Assembly (NCBI GenBank): GCA_038503035.1
Contig: JAVSML010021663.1
Location: 62,001 to 126,000 of the forward strand
Direction of reading: 5' to 3'
Length of the DNA stretch: 64,000 bases
Origin: Crocodylus rhombifer
Lineage: Eukaryota > Chordata > Crocodylia > Crocodylidae
Shown here: positions 47,664 through 58,399 of the stretch, one piece after another
How positions within the stretch are numbered: the stretch's first letter is position 1
How the letters are laid out: each line of letters starts with the position of its first letter
Notes under the pieces: model-generated
Seen by the model: only the letters and a program-made list of their open reading frames with translations
Database searches by the model: none
Told to the model about the DNA's origin: nothing
Made by a program: the position numbers and the translations under genes

Positions 47664-48677
47664 GGTAGAAGTCTCTTTCTCTTTGTACACTTAAATGGCA
47701 ATGCTCCATGTAAGTAGCATTTTTGGCACTTAGACATGGGTTGCAATTGTTCCCCCTGCATTATAGGCACAAAAGTATGCATACACGAGGCATGAGCATT
47801 TAGCTACATAGTAGCCAGGCAAGTACACAGCTATGCATGTACCTGTGGCCTGGCAGGGGAGGAGGGCCTTCTCACATCATAGTGATAGTCGCTGGTTAAG
47901 GCACTTGCACACAAAGTGGAAGACTAGGGTTCTAAGCTCCCTTCATCAAGAGGTTTTAGAACCTGTACCTTTCTGAATTCCTACCATAGTGCTGCAGCCA
48001 CAGCCCAGGTATTTTTCACTCAGCACCTTCAGTGCTCCTTTTCAATCTGAGCTACTGTCCGTTGTCTTTAAATAATGTTGACTAGAAAGAATGGAGAGCA
48101 GTGCAGAAGCAGAGAGTCCAAGGTAGAGCCTAGATGGTGCCCTTCCTTTCCAGAGCAGCATCCACCTTGCTAAGCCACACACCCTATACCTTTCCCATTC
48201 CTGGCTCCTCATATCTTCCTCTCCTGGCTGCCTAATGGGCCAGCTTCAACAGAGAGCTAAAGAGAGTACTGGATAACATTAAGCCTGTGTTGGAGTGGTT
48301 TGTGTCCTATGCTGAGAGATCAGATGGATGCTTCACACCTCCTTTGGGATTCAGTTACTAACTAAAACATGAGTAAATTTGCAACATCTACCACCCAGTA
48401 ATAGATATCTTGCATTATCTACCACGCAGTAGTTACGAGTTTCTAGCTGGCTATATTTTCACACTGTAGACATGCTTATGTGACCAAACTGGATACATGT
48501 ACATAGCCACATATGCATAACCCATCGTGCTTGCCCAGTCTACATAGTTTGCTTATGCACCTACAAAGTAAAGGTAATAAAATTGCAATCTATGTTTAAG
48601 TGCCAAGAACATCATTTACACTGCTAGAAAACTGTTGTTTAGATGTGTAAAGGGAACAGAAGTCTGCCTTTACTGTC
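47664..48677. mobile_element. TIR-flanked element with internal tRNA-like module (best copy)
   Basis: The left end (TTAAATGGCAATGCTCCATG, TTTTTGGCACTTAGACATGG, GTTGCAATTGT) is mirrored at the right: on the minus strand 48640-48500 reads GTAAATGATGTTC, TTGGCACTTAAACATAGATT, GCAATTTTATTACC. This gives inverted repeats of roughly 150 bp. Inside is a tRNA-like unit (TAGTCGCTGGTTAAGGCACT at 47886-47905, GGGTTCTAAGCTCC at 47928-47941) and downstream GCTAAGCCACACACCC and GGGCCAGCTTCAACAGAG. Collinear copies occur at 7037-7400 and 57470-57990. No transposase is encoded. The superfamily is unknown. Confidence 0.65.
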
Positions 48678-48854
48678 TCTATCACTTTCATGATTAATCG
48701 ACCCATTCAGAAAAGTGCTTGAGCACATTCTTCATTTTTCACAAGTGAGTAGTCCTATTGAAGTCAAGTTCATCTTTGCCGAATTAGAGCATGTACCAAG
48801 AGATTATTAGTTGAAGAGGTGTAGATGAACTCAAGTGACATGGTATCAAACATA

Positions 48855-49405
48855 TTGGGCATGTCTATGCATGTATTAATGTGCTATAGCTATGGTGCAT
48901 TAAGTTTTGTACCTGTAATAACAGGTACAAACTTAATGGACATATCTACATGTACCCTATGGTGCCATTGTTGCTGCGCCATCATTTAGTACTTCTTTTT
49001 GGAAGTGCTAAATGATGACTTACTAACAGCCCATACTGCACCATGCCAGCAGCACACAGTTATTTTTAGTTGTTACATTGCCCTAAAAACATGCTGTAGC
49101 GAGGGAGCGTGTTGCTATGGCGGTGTAGTGGTGGCATCATGGTTTTTGCCTGTGGACAGTGTGTGGTTGCTACAAGGTTGCCACGATAGCCCGTGGCTGC
49201 TACGGCAATATTGCATCAGGTGTAGATGCACCCAGTGTACAGTAACCAGAGATACTATGCAGTAACATCAACACATGCCTTTTTAGTGACGCTGATGTGC
49301 AGTTGACTAATTCTGCTGCGCATTAGCATGGCTTTTGCTATGATGTGCTAATACTCAGTAGAATTAGTCTACTGCACATTTAGCATCTTGTGTAGACATG
49401 CCCAA
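48855..49405. mobile_element. Inverted-repeat MITE-like element
   Basis: The ends TTGGGCATGTCTATGCATG and, on the other strand, TTGGGCATGTCTACACAAG are near-identical inverted repeats. Internal ACTAATTCTGCTGCGCATTA and GAATTAGTCTACTGCACATT are mirrored again. A second terminus-like run at 48939-48960 (GGACATATCTACATGTACCC) suggests one MITE nested in another. Confidence 0.65.
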
Positions 49406-49574
49406 TGAAGAAGAAGTCTCTGAGGTAACTAACAACTCAACTGCACCCAGAATAAAAATAAAACCAGTGCAGATCATGGAGCACAGATGGGAGGTACCCT
49501 CTTTCCTAGCATTGAGACTCATAATAACTAAAGAGTGCCTCAGAGAGTTTTAAATAAATTTGAATGATTTTTTT

Positions 49575-49868
49575 TGTCAGGCCCTGGCAGAGTTTCATAG
49601 GTGGTAAGGCCGGAAGGGACCTTGGAAGATCATCGGGTCCAGCCCCCCTGCACCAAGCAGGAAAGATAACTGGGGGCCAGGTGACTCCAGCAAGGTGACT
49701 CTAGTCTCCTCTTAAAGATTTCCAGGGTAGGTGATTGCACCACCTCTGGAGGGAGCTTATTCCACAGTCTGGACACCCTGACTGTGAAGAAGTTTTTCCT
49801 AATGTTGAGCTGAATTGGTCTTCCAGGAGTTTGTGGCCACTACTACTAGTTTTCCCCTCTGGTGCCCT
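49575..49868 (-). repeat. CR1 LINE 3' fragment (antisense)
   Basis: GGCCGGAAGGGACCTTGGAA, GATCATCGGGTCCAGCCCCC and TTTTTCCTAATGTTGAGCTG are the antisense of the CR1 3' terminus and C-terminal coding region. Confidence 0.8.
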
Positions 49869-49899
49869 GAGTCTTGAAGAAAGTGGCTGTAGAAATCTC

Positions 49900-50083
49900 A
49901 GAGGCATTGGCAATAATATTTGCAAAGCCCTGGGAGACAGGCAAAGTTCCAGAGACTGGGAGAAAACCAATATAATACCAGTCTTTAAAAATGGGGAAAA
50001 GACCAATCTGGTGAATTATAGACCTGTCGCCTTGACTTCAATACCTGAGAGGTTACTAAAGCAAATTATAAAATAGTCAGTGG
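49900..50083 (+). repeat. CR1 LINE RT fragment (sense)
   Basis: In the frame used at 49980-50076 it encodes IIPVFKNGEKTNLVNYRPVA, the CR1 reverse-transcriptase 'VPIFKKG...NYRP' block, then LTSIPERLLKQIIK. Confidence 0.8.
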
Positions 50084-50159
50084 ATGCATCCACACGAGCC
50101 ATTAACAGATAGCCATAAACTGAGGAGCTTTAACTCCATTAAATGAGTTAAGAATGCAT

Positions 50160-50578
50160 GCTGCGCAAAGAAGGGATGAAAGAATTAGGGGTGTTTAATT
50201 TGGTGAGGAGGAGATTAAGGAGTTGTGGGGGCATGTTATCAGTCTTCAGCTACTTGAAAAGCTGCCATAAAGAAGGGAGAGATACAACTAGTCTCCTTTG
50301 CCACAGAAGACAGGGCTTGCAGCAGTGGGCTTAAACTGTAGCAAAGCAGACAGAAATTAAATCTCAGAAAAGAAATTCCTTGCTGTCAGAACTGTAGGGT
50401 GGTGAAACAACCTCTCCAGGGAAATTGTGGAATCTCTTTCATTGGAGCTTTTTACAACAAAGCTAGAAAAGTATTTGATAGGGATGGTTTAGGAACAGAA
50501 CATCCGACATTTGTGTAGGTTTGGACTAGATGACCCTTGAGGTCCCTCCCAACCCTGTAAGGCTATGATTTTCTGCAA
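50160..50578 (+). repeat. CR1 LINE-type 3' end (sense)
   Basis: Sense CR1-like 3' region with GGGGGCATGTTATCAGTCTT, TGGACTAGATGACCCTTGAG and TCCCTCCCAACCCTGTAAGG ending at a CTATGATTTTC terminus. It may belong to the same insertion as 49900-50083, with the middle deleted. Confidence 0.7.
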
Positions 50579-50827
50579 GAAAAATCCCCTAGAAAATGAG
50601 CTGCTGTATTCTTTAGTTGTTTATCATGGCGGTAATGTAGTAGCTTATTATCTTTCCATTTCTTGCTGTACTTTTCTCAGTAGCACATTTTTGCCATAGT
50701 TTTTCTCTGGTTTTATATTTACTTCTGGCATGAATGATTTATGAATCACTCTCATCCTTCTCCCCCAGTTTCTTACCAATACTTTTAAACCTCAGGAACT
50801 TACCTGGAGAGTCTTGCTCAGGCAGTT

Positions 50828-51086
50828 GGGGTGACATTGGTCACTAGAGCTAGGGTAGGAAGGAATTTTTACCCAAGTCAGACTTGTGAAGATTTGCCTT
50901 CCTCTGGAGTAGAGGGCACAGTCCTCTTTCTACAGTCATCTGACAATATAATAATGGTTGCAGGCACTGGCAGTGTCCTTGTCTCCTCTGCTTCTTTCTC
51001 ATGGCATACTGTAGGATTCATTTTTTCAACTGAGTGCTGTGGGGTCTGGGAGGCCCCTTCCAGTCTGTGTTTCTATGCTCAGGAAT
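50828..51086 (+). repeat. CR1/L3-like LINE 3' fragment
   Basis: TAGGAAGGAATTTTTACCC and the end block GGGAGGCCCCTTCCAGTCTG then TGTTTCTATG resemble an older CR1 or L3 3' terminus. Too diverged for a firm class. Confidence 0.45.
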
Positions 51087-51381
51087 AAAGTTGTAGCTTC
51101 CAACACATTCCAGAAAGTAATTCATGAAAAGACACAGGCCAGAAGTGTTATGCCAAAATTTCTACATCTGAAGAAAAGGAAACAGCTTTACAGCCAGATG
51201 TAAATTATTTAAAATTCTCACATGACCTGGATTCCAGAAGTACCTAGGGATCTAATAGGGGCTTTTGGGCTGTAAACATAAATATTGAAGTTAGAGCAGC
51301 AAAATCAGATTAAAGTAACTCCTTATGATCTCAGAACAAGACAAGTTACCATGCTTAAATATGCACATTTTCTCATTTTAG

Positions 51382-51527
51382 GTGCTGTATCCTGTGTGCC
51401 ATGTGCGTAATTTAATGCTCTGGAATGCTGTTTACCTGCCATGTTCTTCCCCTTCAACCCCTGCTGATGATACTTGTGCCCCTTATCCTGTTCCAGGCTC
51501 CAGCCCTGAAGATCAGCCTCTGGGCAG
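51382..51527 (+). CDS. MTMR3: MTMR3 exon I: C-terminal edge of phosphatase domain
   Basis: 146 bp, acceptor TTCTCATTTTAG, donor GTGAGC. It encodes VLYPVCHVRNLMLWNAVYLP then a Pro/Ser-rich CSSPSTPADDTCAPYPVPGS segment and SPEDQPLG(R). The L-P-V-RNLxLW-xxYLP motif closes the myotubularin domain. It ends with AG; exon J supplies G for Arg. Confidence 0.96.
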
Positions 51528-52464
51528 GTGAGCCTAGAGCCCAGAAATCCAGTCTTGTGAAGTAAGATCAACAGAGAATGTTGTGGCATTTAGGGAGAGG
51601 AGCACTTGTGGGAGGGAAGTGTTTTTCCTGTGGTCTAACACTGGGGCTGTTAAGTTGGCTAGCAAATAATCTCTGTGTAGTTGTTCTCAATTTAAAACGT
51701 TGTTAGCTTCATGAGTTGTTGTGCAGCAAACACATTAGAGCCCAGAAAAGATTTTGCAGTAAATTAGCAAATAGAACAAAGTTCGACATACTGCATAGTG
51801 CTGGAGCATCCCAGGTAGTATCCTTGGCCGTTGTGCTAGTTCTTCTGTTTCGTTGGACTGCATTATGTACTATGGAGATCAGAATGCCATGGGATATTTC
51901 ACTTGTGGCTGCCTTGCAATTTTTTCTGCAGCCTGCTTTTACCAGTCTTTTAACTAATGCACCCCTTCTCTTTGAGGAAGCCATTTCATAAAGTGATTCA
52001 GGTGCATTATACTTAGGAAGTGGGGTATCCTGGGAATTGTCTGAACCTTAACTGAAGAAATTTTCCTGATGGAGAGATTGATCCAGAGGAAAGGTACTGG
52101 AGGAACTTTGTATCACAGATGATCTGTAGAACTCAGTAACACTGTAGTGCAGTGGTTTTCAACCTTTTTTCATTTATGGATCCCTAAAAGATTTTGAATG
52201 GAGGTGCGGACCCTTTAAATTATAAGTGTGGGTATTCACATACTTTTGATTGATCAAAGTCACCTTCCACAGACCCCTTAGACATAGCCCGCAGACACCT
52301 AGGAGCCCATGAACCACAGGTTGAAAACTGCTTTAGTGCATTACTGAATTCAGCAGTGACCAGCAGCTGCTTATGATTTCAGAATGGGGAGGCTTGCAAG
52401 CTGTTGTATTTAAACATTTTTTTAAAAACAAGCTTTTGATTCTGATTATTTCTGATCCTTACAG
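51528..52464 (+). other. MTMR3: Intron I-J
   Basis: 937 bp. It holds a small hAT-like MITE at 52150-52330; no other element or exon was recognised. Confidence 0.65.
52150..52330. mobile_element. hAT-like MITE, 181 bp, with 8-bp TSD
   Basis: The left CAGTGGTTTTCAACCTTTTT and right end (minus strand CAGTTTTCAACCTGTGGTTC) are inverted repeats. The flanks CTGTAGTG (52142-52149) and CTTTAGTG (52331-52338) match at 7 of 8. The ends resemble the widespread amniote CAGTG(G/T)TTCTCAACC hAT termini, like 7887-8034. It lies 134 bp upstream of exon J. Confidence 0.8.
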
Positions 52465-53887
52465 GCTACCAAAGACAAGATCATTTGACAATCTGACAAC
52501 AGCCTGCGACAGCAATGTGCCTACAAACAACCGACGTAGTAGTGATCCCAGCCTAAACGAAAAATGGCAAGAGCATCGCAGGTCCCTGGAGCTGAGCGGT
52601 CTTGGCAATCCAGGGGATGATCCGTTTGATGGAGACAGCTTGAGCAAACAGTGCAGAGCTCCAGTTGGAGCAGAACTCTCAGTTGCAGCTGGTGTGGCAG
52701 AGGGACAGATGGAAAACATTTTGCAGGAGGCCACCAAAGAAGATGTTGGTTTGGAGGAGCTCTTGAGAGGCACCCTGGGATCAACAGGTAAAGTGGAAGA
52801 GGAGGAGGAAGAGATTGTCCTGGATAAGGAGAACAGAACTGAAAACCTGTGTGGGCATGTTGATGGCTTCTATAAAAAGTCTGAGAGTGATCCAGCTACA
52901 ATAATGAACAATCCAGTGCCCAATCCGCATCCAGGTTCACAAGGTGCTTCTGAGTTTAAAGGGCAACAGACTGAATATATTGATCTCAGTAACAACATCC
53001 AGAAGTTGCCTCAAGTAAAAGGACTACAGACTGTTACAGAGAGTACTGTAAGTAGTGATATTCAGAACAACATAGAAGAAGGTGTTAGTAAGCTGCAGAT
53101 GGAAACAGAGAGTCACTATAGTACACCACAGCCCAGCCCTCCGTTACCCATCACAATTCATGATGCAAGAACATCCAATATTGAAAGTTCTACTGAAACC
53201 TTAACAGAAAACGAAGGAAAGCAAGACCTAATGCAGAAAGGTCCTTGCCACAGACCTCATCTGATAGACAACAGTGCTGTGGAGCATTCTGAAACTGCTG
53301 AATATAGGCCAGAAGGGGAAAGTATGATAGAACTGCACAAAATGGGAACAAAAGTAAACAGGACTTCTAACAGGAATAATACTTACAGCCTAATGCCTTC
53401 CCCTTGTGCCTTGCCTTTAGCTGAAAGTAAAGAGGAGATTGTATGTAATGGAGAGCCAGAAACTGAGAACAAGGTGACAGAGAAACCTGCAGGGTTTAGT
53501 ATTACCCAGAAATACCCTGCAGCAAACGGACATTGTGTTAACGGAGAGGATGGTAAGAGCAAAGCCTCCTTGAGCCGGCAGGTCTCCACAGCGAGCTGTA
53601 GTTCAGCCCAGTTTCATTTGAGAAATTTGCACCACAAGTGGGTACTGAGCCCTGGTGGTCGGCAACTGACAGCCAACAGTCCAGACCAACCTGCCAGGAG
53701 CCACCTGGATGATGATGGAATGCCAGTCTACACGGACGTTATCCAGCAGCGCCTGCGCCAGATTGAAACTGGTCATCAGCAAGAAGTGGAGACTTTGAAA
53801 AAGCAGGTGCAAGAGCTGAAGAGTCGTTTGGAGAGCCAGTACCTCAACAGTTCGCTACGCTTCAATGGGGATTATGGGGATGAAGTG
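52465..53887 (+). CDS. MTMR3: MTMR3 exon J: long linker with coiled coil
   Basis: 1423 bp (1 base + 474 codons), acceptor TGATCCTTACAG, donor GTAAGT. The open frame extends upstream into the intron, but the acceptor at 52463-52464 and the Arg codon shared with exon I set the start. It begins (R)LPKTRSFDNLTTACD, then RRSSDPSLNEKWQEHRRS (Ser-rich, likely phosphorylated), the conserved AELSVAAGVAEGQMENILQE, an acidic EEEEEEI run near 52796-52815, a poorly conserved low-complexity middle, the conserved SPCALPLAESKE and NGHCVNGEDGKS blocks, NLHHKW, SHLDDDGMPVYTD, and a coiled coil at 53741-53838 (IQQRLRQIETGHQQEVETLK, KQVQELKSRLE) followed by the end ...FNGDYGDEV. Such a single giant exon for the linker is expected for MTMR3. 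No break is seen. Confidence 0.96.
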
Positions 53888-56800
53888 GTAAGTCTAATGG
53901 AATTCAGCCCTTGTTGACAACAGGGGATTGGCTAGTCAAGCTTTTGGAGCCCCAAATACGACGCTGTATGGTAAGGAATTTTTCCTCTGGTTAGCTGATG
54001 TTTTCTGGCCAAGGCATTTCTTTACAAAAGCCTCAAAGATGCCAAAATGGGCAAAAGTACAATTTACCACAAGACCAATAGCAGCTTATGCTAACTGATC
54101 TTTTAGCCAAATTTCAGTAGTTTATATTTAAGCTACCAGTGACACTCTAGGATGTGGGTTTGGTATTGAGTTTAAACACACCTTGACTATCCTGTGCAAT
54201 GAGGTGACTCAGAGGTGTCTAAGCATACTCAGTGTTTCATGCTGTGTTCATATAAAGATTGACTTTTTTTTTTTTAAAGATTTACAACTAAGTTAATAGG
54301 CCAGATCCAGGGGATTGGTGTGCTGGTGCATGGCATAGTTTATCATGAGGGGAAGCAAACATATGTTTTCTGGCAGCTAGGAACCACCAAGTCCAAGCTA
54401 TGCCTCCTTCCTTAGATAAGTGTCCTTACATGAGACTCGTTAAGAGGAAAGGCTTAGACTGTCTGTGCTGCTGCTTGTGCAGCTTTGGATTTCCATTACA
54501 AAATAAAAATATTCCGGGGGACAATTAAGCCAGGTCTTTGGCTTTGCCACATAGGAGCTACTTAAGACAGCTGGAAGAGGATACAATCAAATCACAATTT
54601 GATTGTAGCGTGTGTGTTATGGCTTAACTGCATCTTTTTTACAGAGTGTAGTTACAAAATTCTAGATGTTATACAATTTTTGGGAGCTGGGTAGTATCTG
54701 TAAGGTCGTAATACTAAGTTCGAAGTCTCTAGTGGTAGCAAAGTTATATGCATAGGTCAATTTTTAAATTCCTTTAAATTCTCCTCAGAAACCTATTTTT
54801 GCCCATTATTCCTCCTCTTTGAACTAAGCTGCAGTAGTAATACTTCAAAGGGGAAATCAGTGTCAGCAGCCTTACTCTGGTCAGGTACATGTGCTCAGTT
54901 GTTCAGGAGAACTGCTGGTCTCCCAGTAGAAACCAGAAGTGTACATTGCTTAGGTTTTTTTTTCTCCTGGAGAAAAAATGGCCACTTTGGGAGAAAAATA
55001 ACACAGCAACAGCCAGGGTTAAATTGCACTTGGGAGGCTGAATGCTAATATGCTTTCCCTTGGGTTAACTCCTCCTGGGGATCAGGAGGAGTGGGGGCAA
55101 AGGAAAGACTCCCTGTCTTTCTGTGCCTGGGGTCACCCCAGTTTTCAGAAGACACAGGGGATAGCTGCTCCCTCCTCCTACTGGAGCAGGTGGTGAGGAG
55201 AATAGTTGCCGCTTCCCAAAACTGGTAGTGTCTGGTTTTGGGGAGAGTCAGGGGACTTTGCTGGCTCCCACTGGCTTCCCCTAGCCACTCAGTTGAATGG
55301 TGGGGCAGTGACTGAAAAGCCAGTGGTTGGGAGCAGGGGTCGGGAGACAGGTCAAAGAGACTTCCCCTGAACGTGCTCCCATCTGCTACTCAGCAGGACA
55401 GCAAGGGGAAGCAGGGAGCCAGGCTAGGGAAGGTCTCTGCCTTCCTTTCTCTCAAACCAGACCCTCCAGCTTTTAAATTGTTGCCCCTACCACTCGGCTG
55501 AGTGGCAGGGGGCAGTGGGGAGCCAGAGGAGCTGGGACCCAGGTGTGCAGAGGCTTTCCCTACTTGTTCTTTGAAGACCTACTACTGTCAAGCAATTGTA
55601 CAGTCTAGTGCAATGTTCATAGCTCTTTTTTTCAAAGGCCTGGTACTGCCAAATGTATAAGAGAATGGAAGGAGGAGGAAGAGCTAGAGAAGATGAGAGA
55701 AGATGAAGGCAGAGAGAAGAAATGGGGAGGTTTAAGAAAATTCTTATGTTGTAATCTTCTGACAGCAGGCTTTGTCTTCTGAAGGAAGGTTTGAACAGCA
55801 CAGAGCATAGTGATAGGCAGATCCTAGAAGGAGTCTCTGGGCACTACCACAGCACAGCAAATGCTAATTAAAATGTAACACATGCACATTGTAATGTGTT
55901 TATTTTTCAGCAACAACGCAACTGTACATTGTTTACAAGTTTCATTTTTATTCATGTAGGCATAAGCATTTTTTGGAACTGACAAAGAGGTCTGGTTGGC
56001 AGAGCTGGTGGATAGTCCCAGGTGTATTCATTGGGAGAGAATTGTATGGGCTTCTGGAGCCAGTCAGATTGGTGCCAATGACAGTACAATGAATAGCTAA
56101 ATGCTGAGTGTGTGAATGAAAGTTCTGCTGAGCATCATTCAAAGCAAACTTGTCTTTTCTCATTAGCAGGAGCTTGGATTCCTAGCAGAAATGTGGCCCA
56201 CAGGCTTAATTCAAAGCACTCATTTTATTAAAGGCTTTCATAGCTTGTAATCTAGACTGGGAATTAGGTATCTGCATGCTGATGGATACTACTTAATGCC
56301 TGTGTCCATCTTTAGGCCACCAAAACATATTTTAAAAATCTCTTTCTTGGCTCTACTTTTTTTCTTCTGCCTGGCCTGGCTTGGTACAAGCTTCTGTATA
56401 CAAGCATATGGAGAACAAGCATGTCAGTGTAAAAGTTTTGCTTGGCAAGAGTATATTAAGGAAGCATCAGTCCAAAGACCTACATGTGAATGTATGCTCT
56501 AGTCCTTATGTCTCGTCCTGTATGAATTTACCTTGCATCTTCCCATGAGACATCTGAGACAGCAAGGCACACATGCTACAAATATGTTTTAAAAGTGAAA
56601 AAACGCTGGAATGGAAATTGGTGTGTGAAACTAGAGTAACAGGCTATAACTGTAATATTCTTAGGGGGCCACAGTTAACTAAGTTCTTTATAGCCAGACC
56701 GTTTCACATACACAGTAGTACATAGATCTTAAACCCATGTCACCTTGCTTAATCCTGGCATTAAAGGGCTAACAGTTCATATCTGACCTGTTGAAGTATA

Positions 56801-57023
56801 CCTTTATCCAAGAAAAATCCCTCATTTGGTGGATCCATAACCCATCCCATTCTTGTCTGTGTTACTGCAATCTAAATTGTAGGTAGGTAAGTGTATATGA
56901 CCCAAACCCTGGTCTTTCCCAGCAGGAGGTGCACAGATTCCCCCTTCTCAGCTGTCCACATCTTGTTCATGTAGAAGTGGGAGTATGTGCAGGTTCTGTT
57001 CAGCTATGTTTGTTTACCAACAG
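53888..57023 (+). other. MTMR3: Intron J-K
   Basis: 3.1 kb in which I recognise no clear transposable element; AT-rich with a G-rich patch at 55080-55520. Small open frames here (for example 56296-56502) show no known domain. Confidence 0.6.
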
Positions 57024-57134
57024 ACTTCAATACCCGACTCGGAAAGCAATCTGGATCAGAACTGCTTGTCTCGCTGCAGCACAGAGATTTTCTCTGAAGC
57101 TAGCTGGGAGCAGGTGGATAAACAGGACACAGAG
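57024..57134 (+). CDS. MTMR3: MTMR3 exon K: 37-codon symmetric (possible cassette) exon
   Basis: 111 bp, phase 0 on both sides, acceptor TTTACCAACAG, donor GTACAG. It encodes TSIPDSESNLDQNCLSRCST then EIFSEASWEQVDKQDTE, placed between the coiled coil and the FYVE finger. Skipping it would join ...GDEV directly to VTRWLPD in frame. From memory, human MTMR3 has isoforms that differ by loss of a segment here, the full and shorter forms differing by 37 residues, equal to this exon. The frame agrees but the isoform claim is unverified. The donor lacks the usual +5 G strength (GTACAG), consistent with optional use. Confidence 0.93.
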
Positions 57135-57469
57135 GTACAGACTAACTCCCTGTCTGTGATATTCCTTCCTCTTTCCTTCTGTTAGGACATAATATTCTTA
57201 ACACAAGCCATAATATTACGGGTTCTGGTAAACTACCCCGTTGCCTTAACTTGTCTTGTAATACTTTGAATGTCTGTACCTGTGCCTTTAAGCCCTCTGC
57301 TGTCAGCTGTCTACATATGAAATCTGTTCGAGAAACTGTGGAAGGTCTTCATAATTCCCTGCACTACCTATTCACTATGTATGTGTTTGGCTTGGATGCC
57401 TTTACAGTGCAGAAATAAAATCAGGAACCAAGTTATTATGGGCAAAATCCTGTTTCACTTTATGGCCCT

Positions 57470-57990
57470 AAGTGGCCTGCACATAGCCGTGTAATTGTAG
57501 CTTTTGGTACTTAGGTACAATTTGGGATTCTGTTTTGCCACAGGGAAAATGGAATTGCCCTGCAAGTGGGCAGCCCTCCTGTGTTTTAGCCCAATAGCCT
57601 GGTGGTCAGGGCATCCCCCTAGGGGTAAAAGACCTGAGTTCTGGGACCCCCTTCCCCAGAACAAGTTTGTACCTGCATTGTCTGGTTCTCAGCAAGTGCT
57701 ATAACAAGCAGGCATTGCTTATCTACACACCTTTCTCCTGGAGCTAGTCCATGTCAGGTTGTGTTTAATAGTCAGTGAATAAGTAATAGTAGAAAGTTTC
57801 TTCCCCACAAATTAGGGTCCCAGGCTAGATCCAAGGCCCCTTCCTTTTCAGGACTGCATTCAGCTTGCTGAGCCACACACCTTCCAATTTGTTCACTTCT
57901 CCTGACCCCACATATTTATACATCTTGGCTGACCAGTGGGCTAACTTCAAATGGAGGGCTGGAGAGGGCTCTACTTAGACATAGTACTTG
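57470..57990 (+). repeat. tRNA-like TIR-family copy 3
   Basis: Begins with TTTTGGTACTTAGGTACAAT as in the terminal block of 47664-48677. It has the A-box-like TAGCCTGGTGGTCAGG (57595-57610) and B-box-like GAGTTCTGGGACC (57636-57648), then GCTGAGCCACACACCTTCC and CCAGTGGGCTAACTTCAAAT in the same order as the 47664 copy. The right inverted repeat was not found. Confidence 0.6.
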
Positions 57991-58399
57991 AACCATTCCA
58001 AGAATGTCACTGGTTGGAAACTGGTTAACAACTGTCCAAGTTTAGAGGCATCCATATGCACACTGCCAAGAGTTCTAAGTCCCCTTTTAGGCATTGCAGT
58101 GCTGTCCAACTGCTGCTGGGGAGTGGTAGTGAATACCTAGGCCTGCATACATGCCAGTGCCTTGCTCCAGTGTTCTCCAAAAAGAGGAAGACCCTGACTA
58201 GCTGGATGCCAAGGAAGGGGAAGAAGAAGACATAAATCGACCATAGTTGCGTTTTTCTGCTCCCTTTTTTCACTAACATTGAGTTCTATAAAGACCATTC
58301 CTACACTGTATATATAAAATTTGGTGGTGCCGTGACTGAGGGAGCCCAGATGTACGTGCTTGTGTGGGTGTGTGATGGGGACTACCTAGACTTCTGCTT

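Larger units (their letters stand above)
46776..51381 (+). other. MTMR3: Intron H-I
   Basis: 4.6 kb. It holds the fullest tRNA-like TIR element (47664-48677), a MITE-like inverted repeat (48855-49405), and a CR1 pair in opposite orientation (49575-50578) with another CR1-like scrap (50828-51086). A short alternating purine-pyrimidine run (GCGCGCATGCGCGCGTGTGT) lies near 47317-47337. Confidence 0.7.

Noticed and set aside
52373..52464. Start of exon J at the upstream ATG of the open frame
   Set aside because: The frame is open into the intron, but the acceptor at 52463-52464 and the split Arg codon shared with exon I show that coding begins at 52465.
53888..53917. Coding continuing past exon J to the stop at 53915-53917
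   Set aside because: A consensus donor GTAAGT at 53888 joins in frame to exon K; the extra residues are intronic.
56296..56502. 68-codon frame with a hydrophobic stretch
   Set aside because: No domain, no splice context, and the hydrophobic run comes from a T/C-rich tract.
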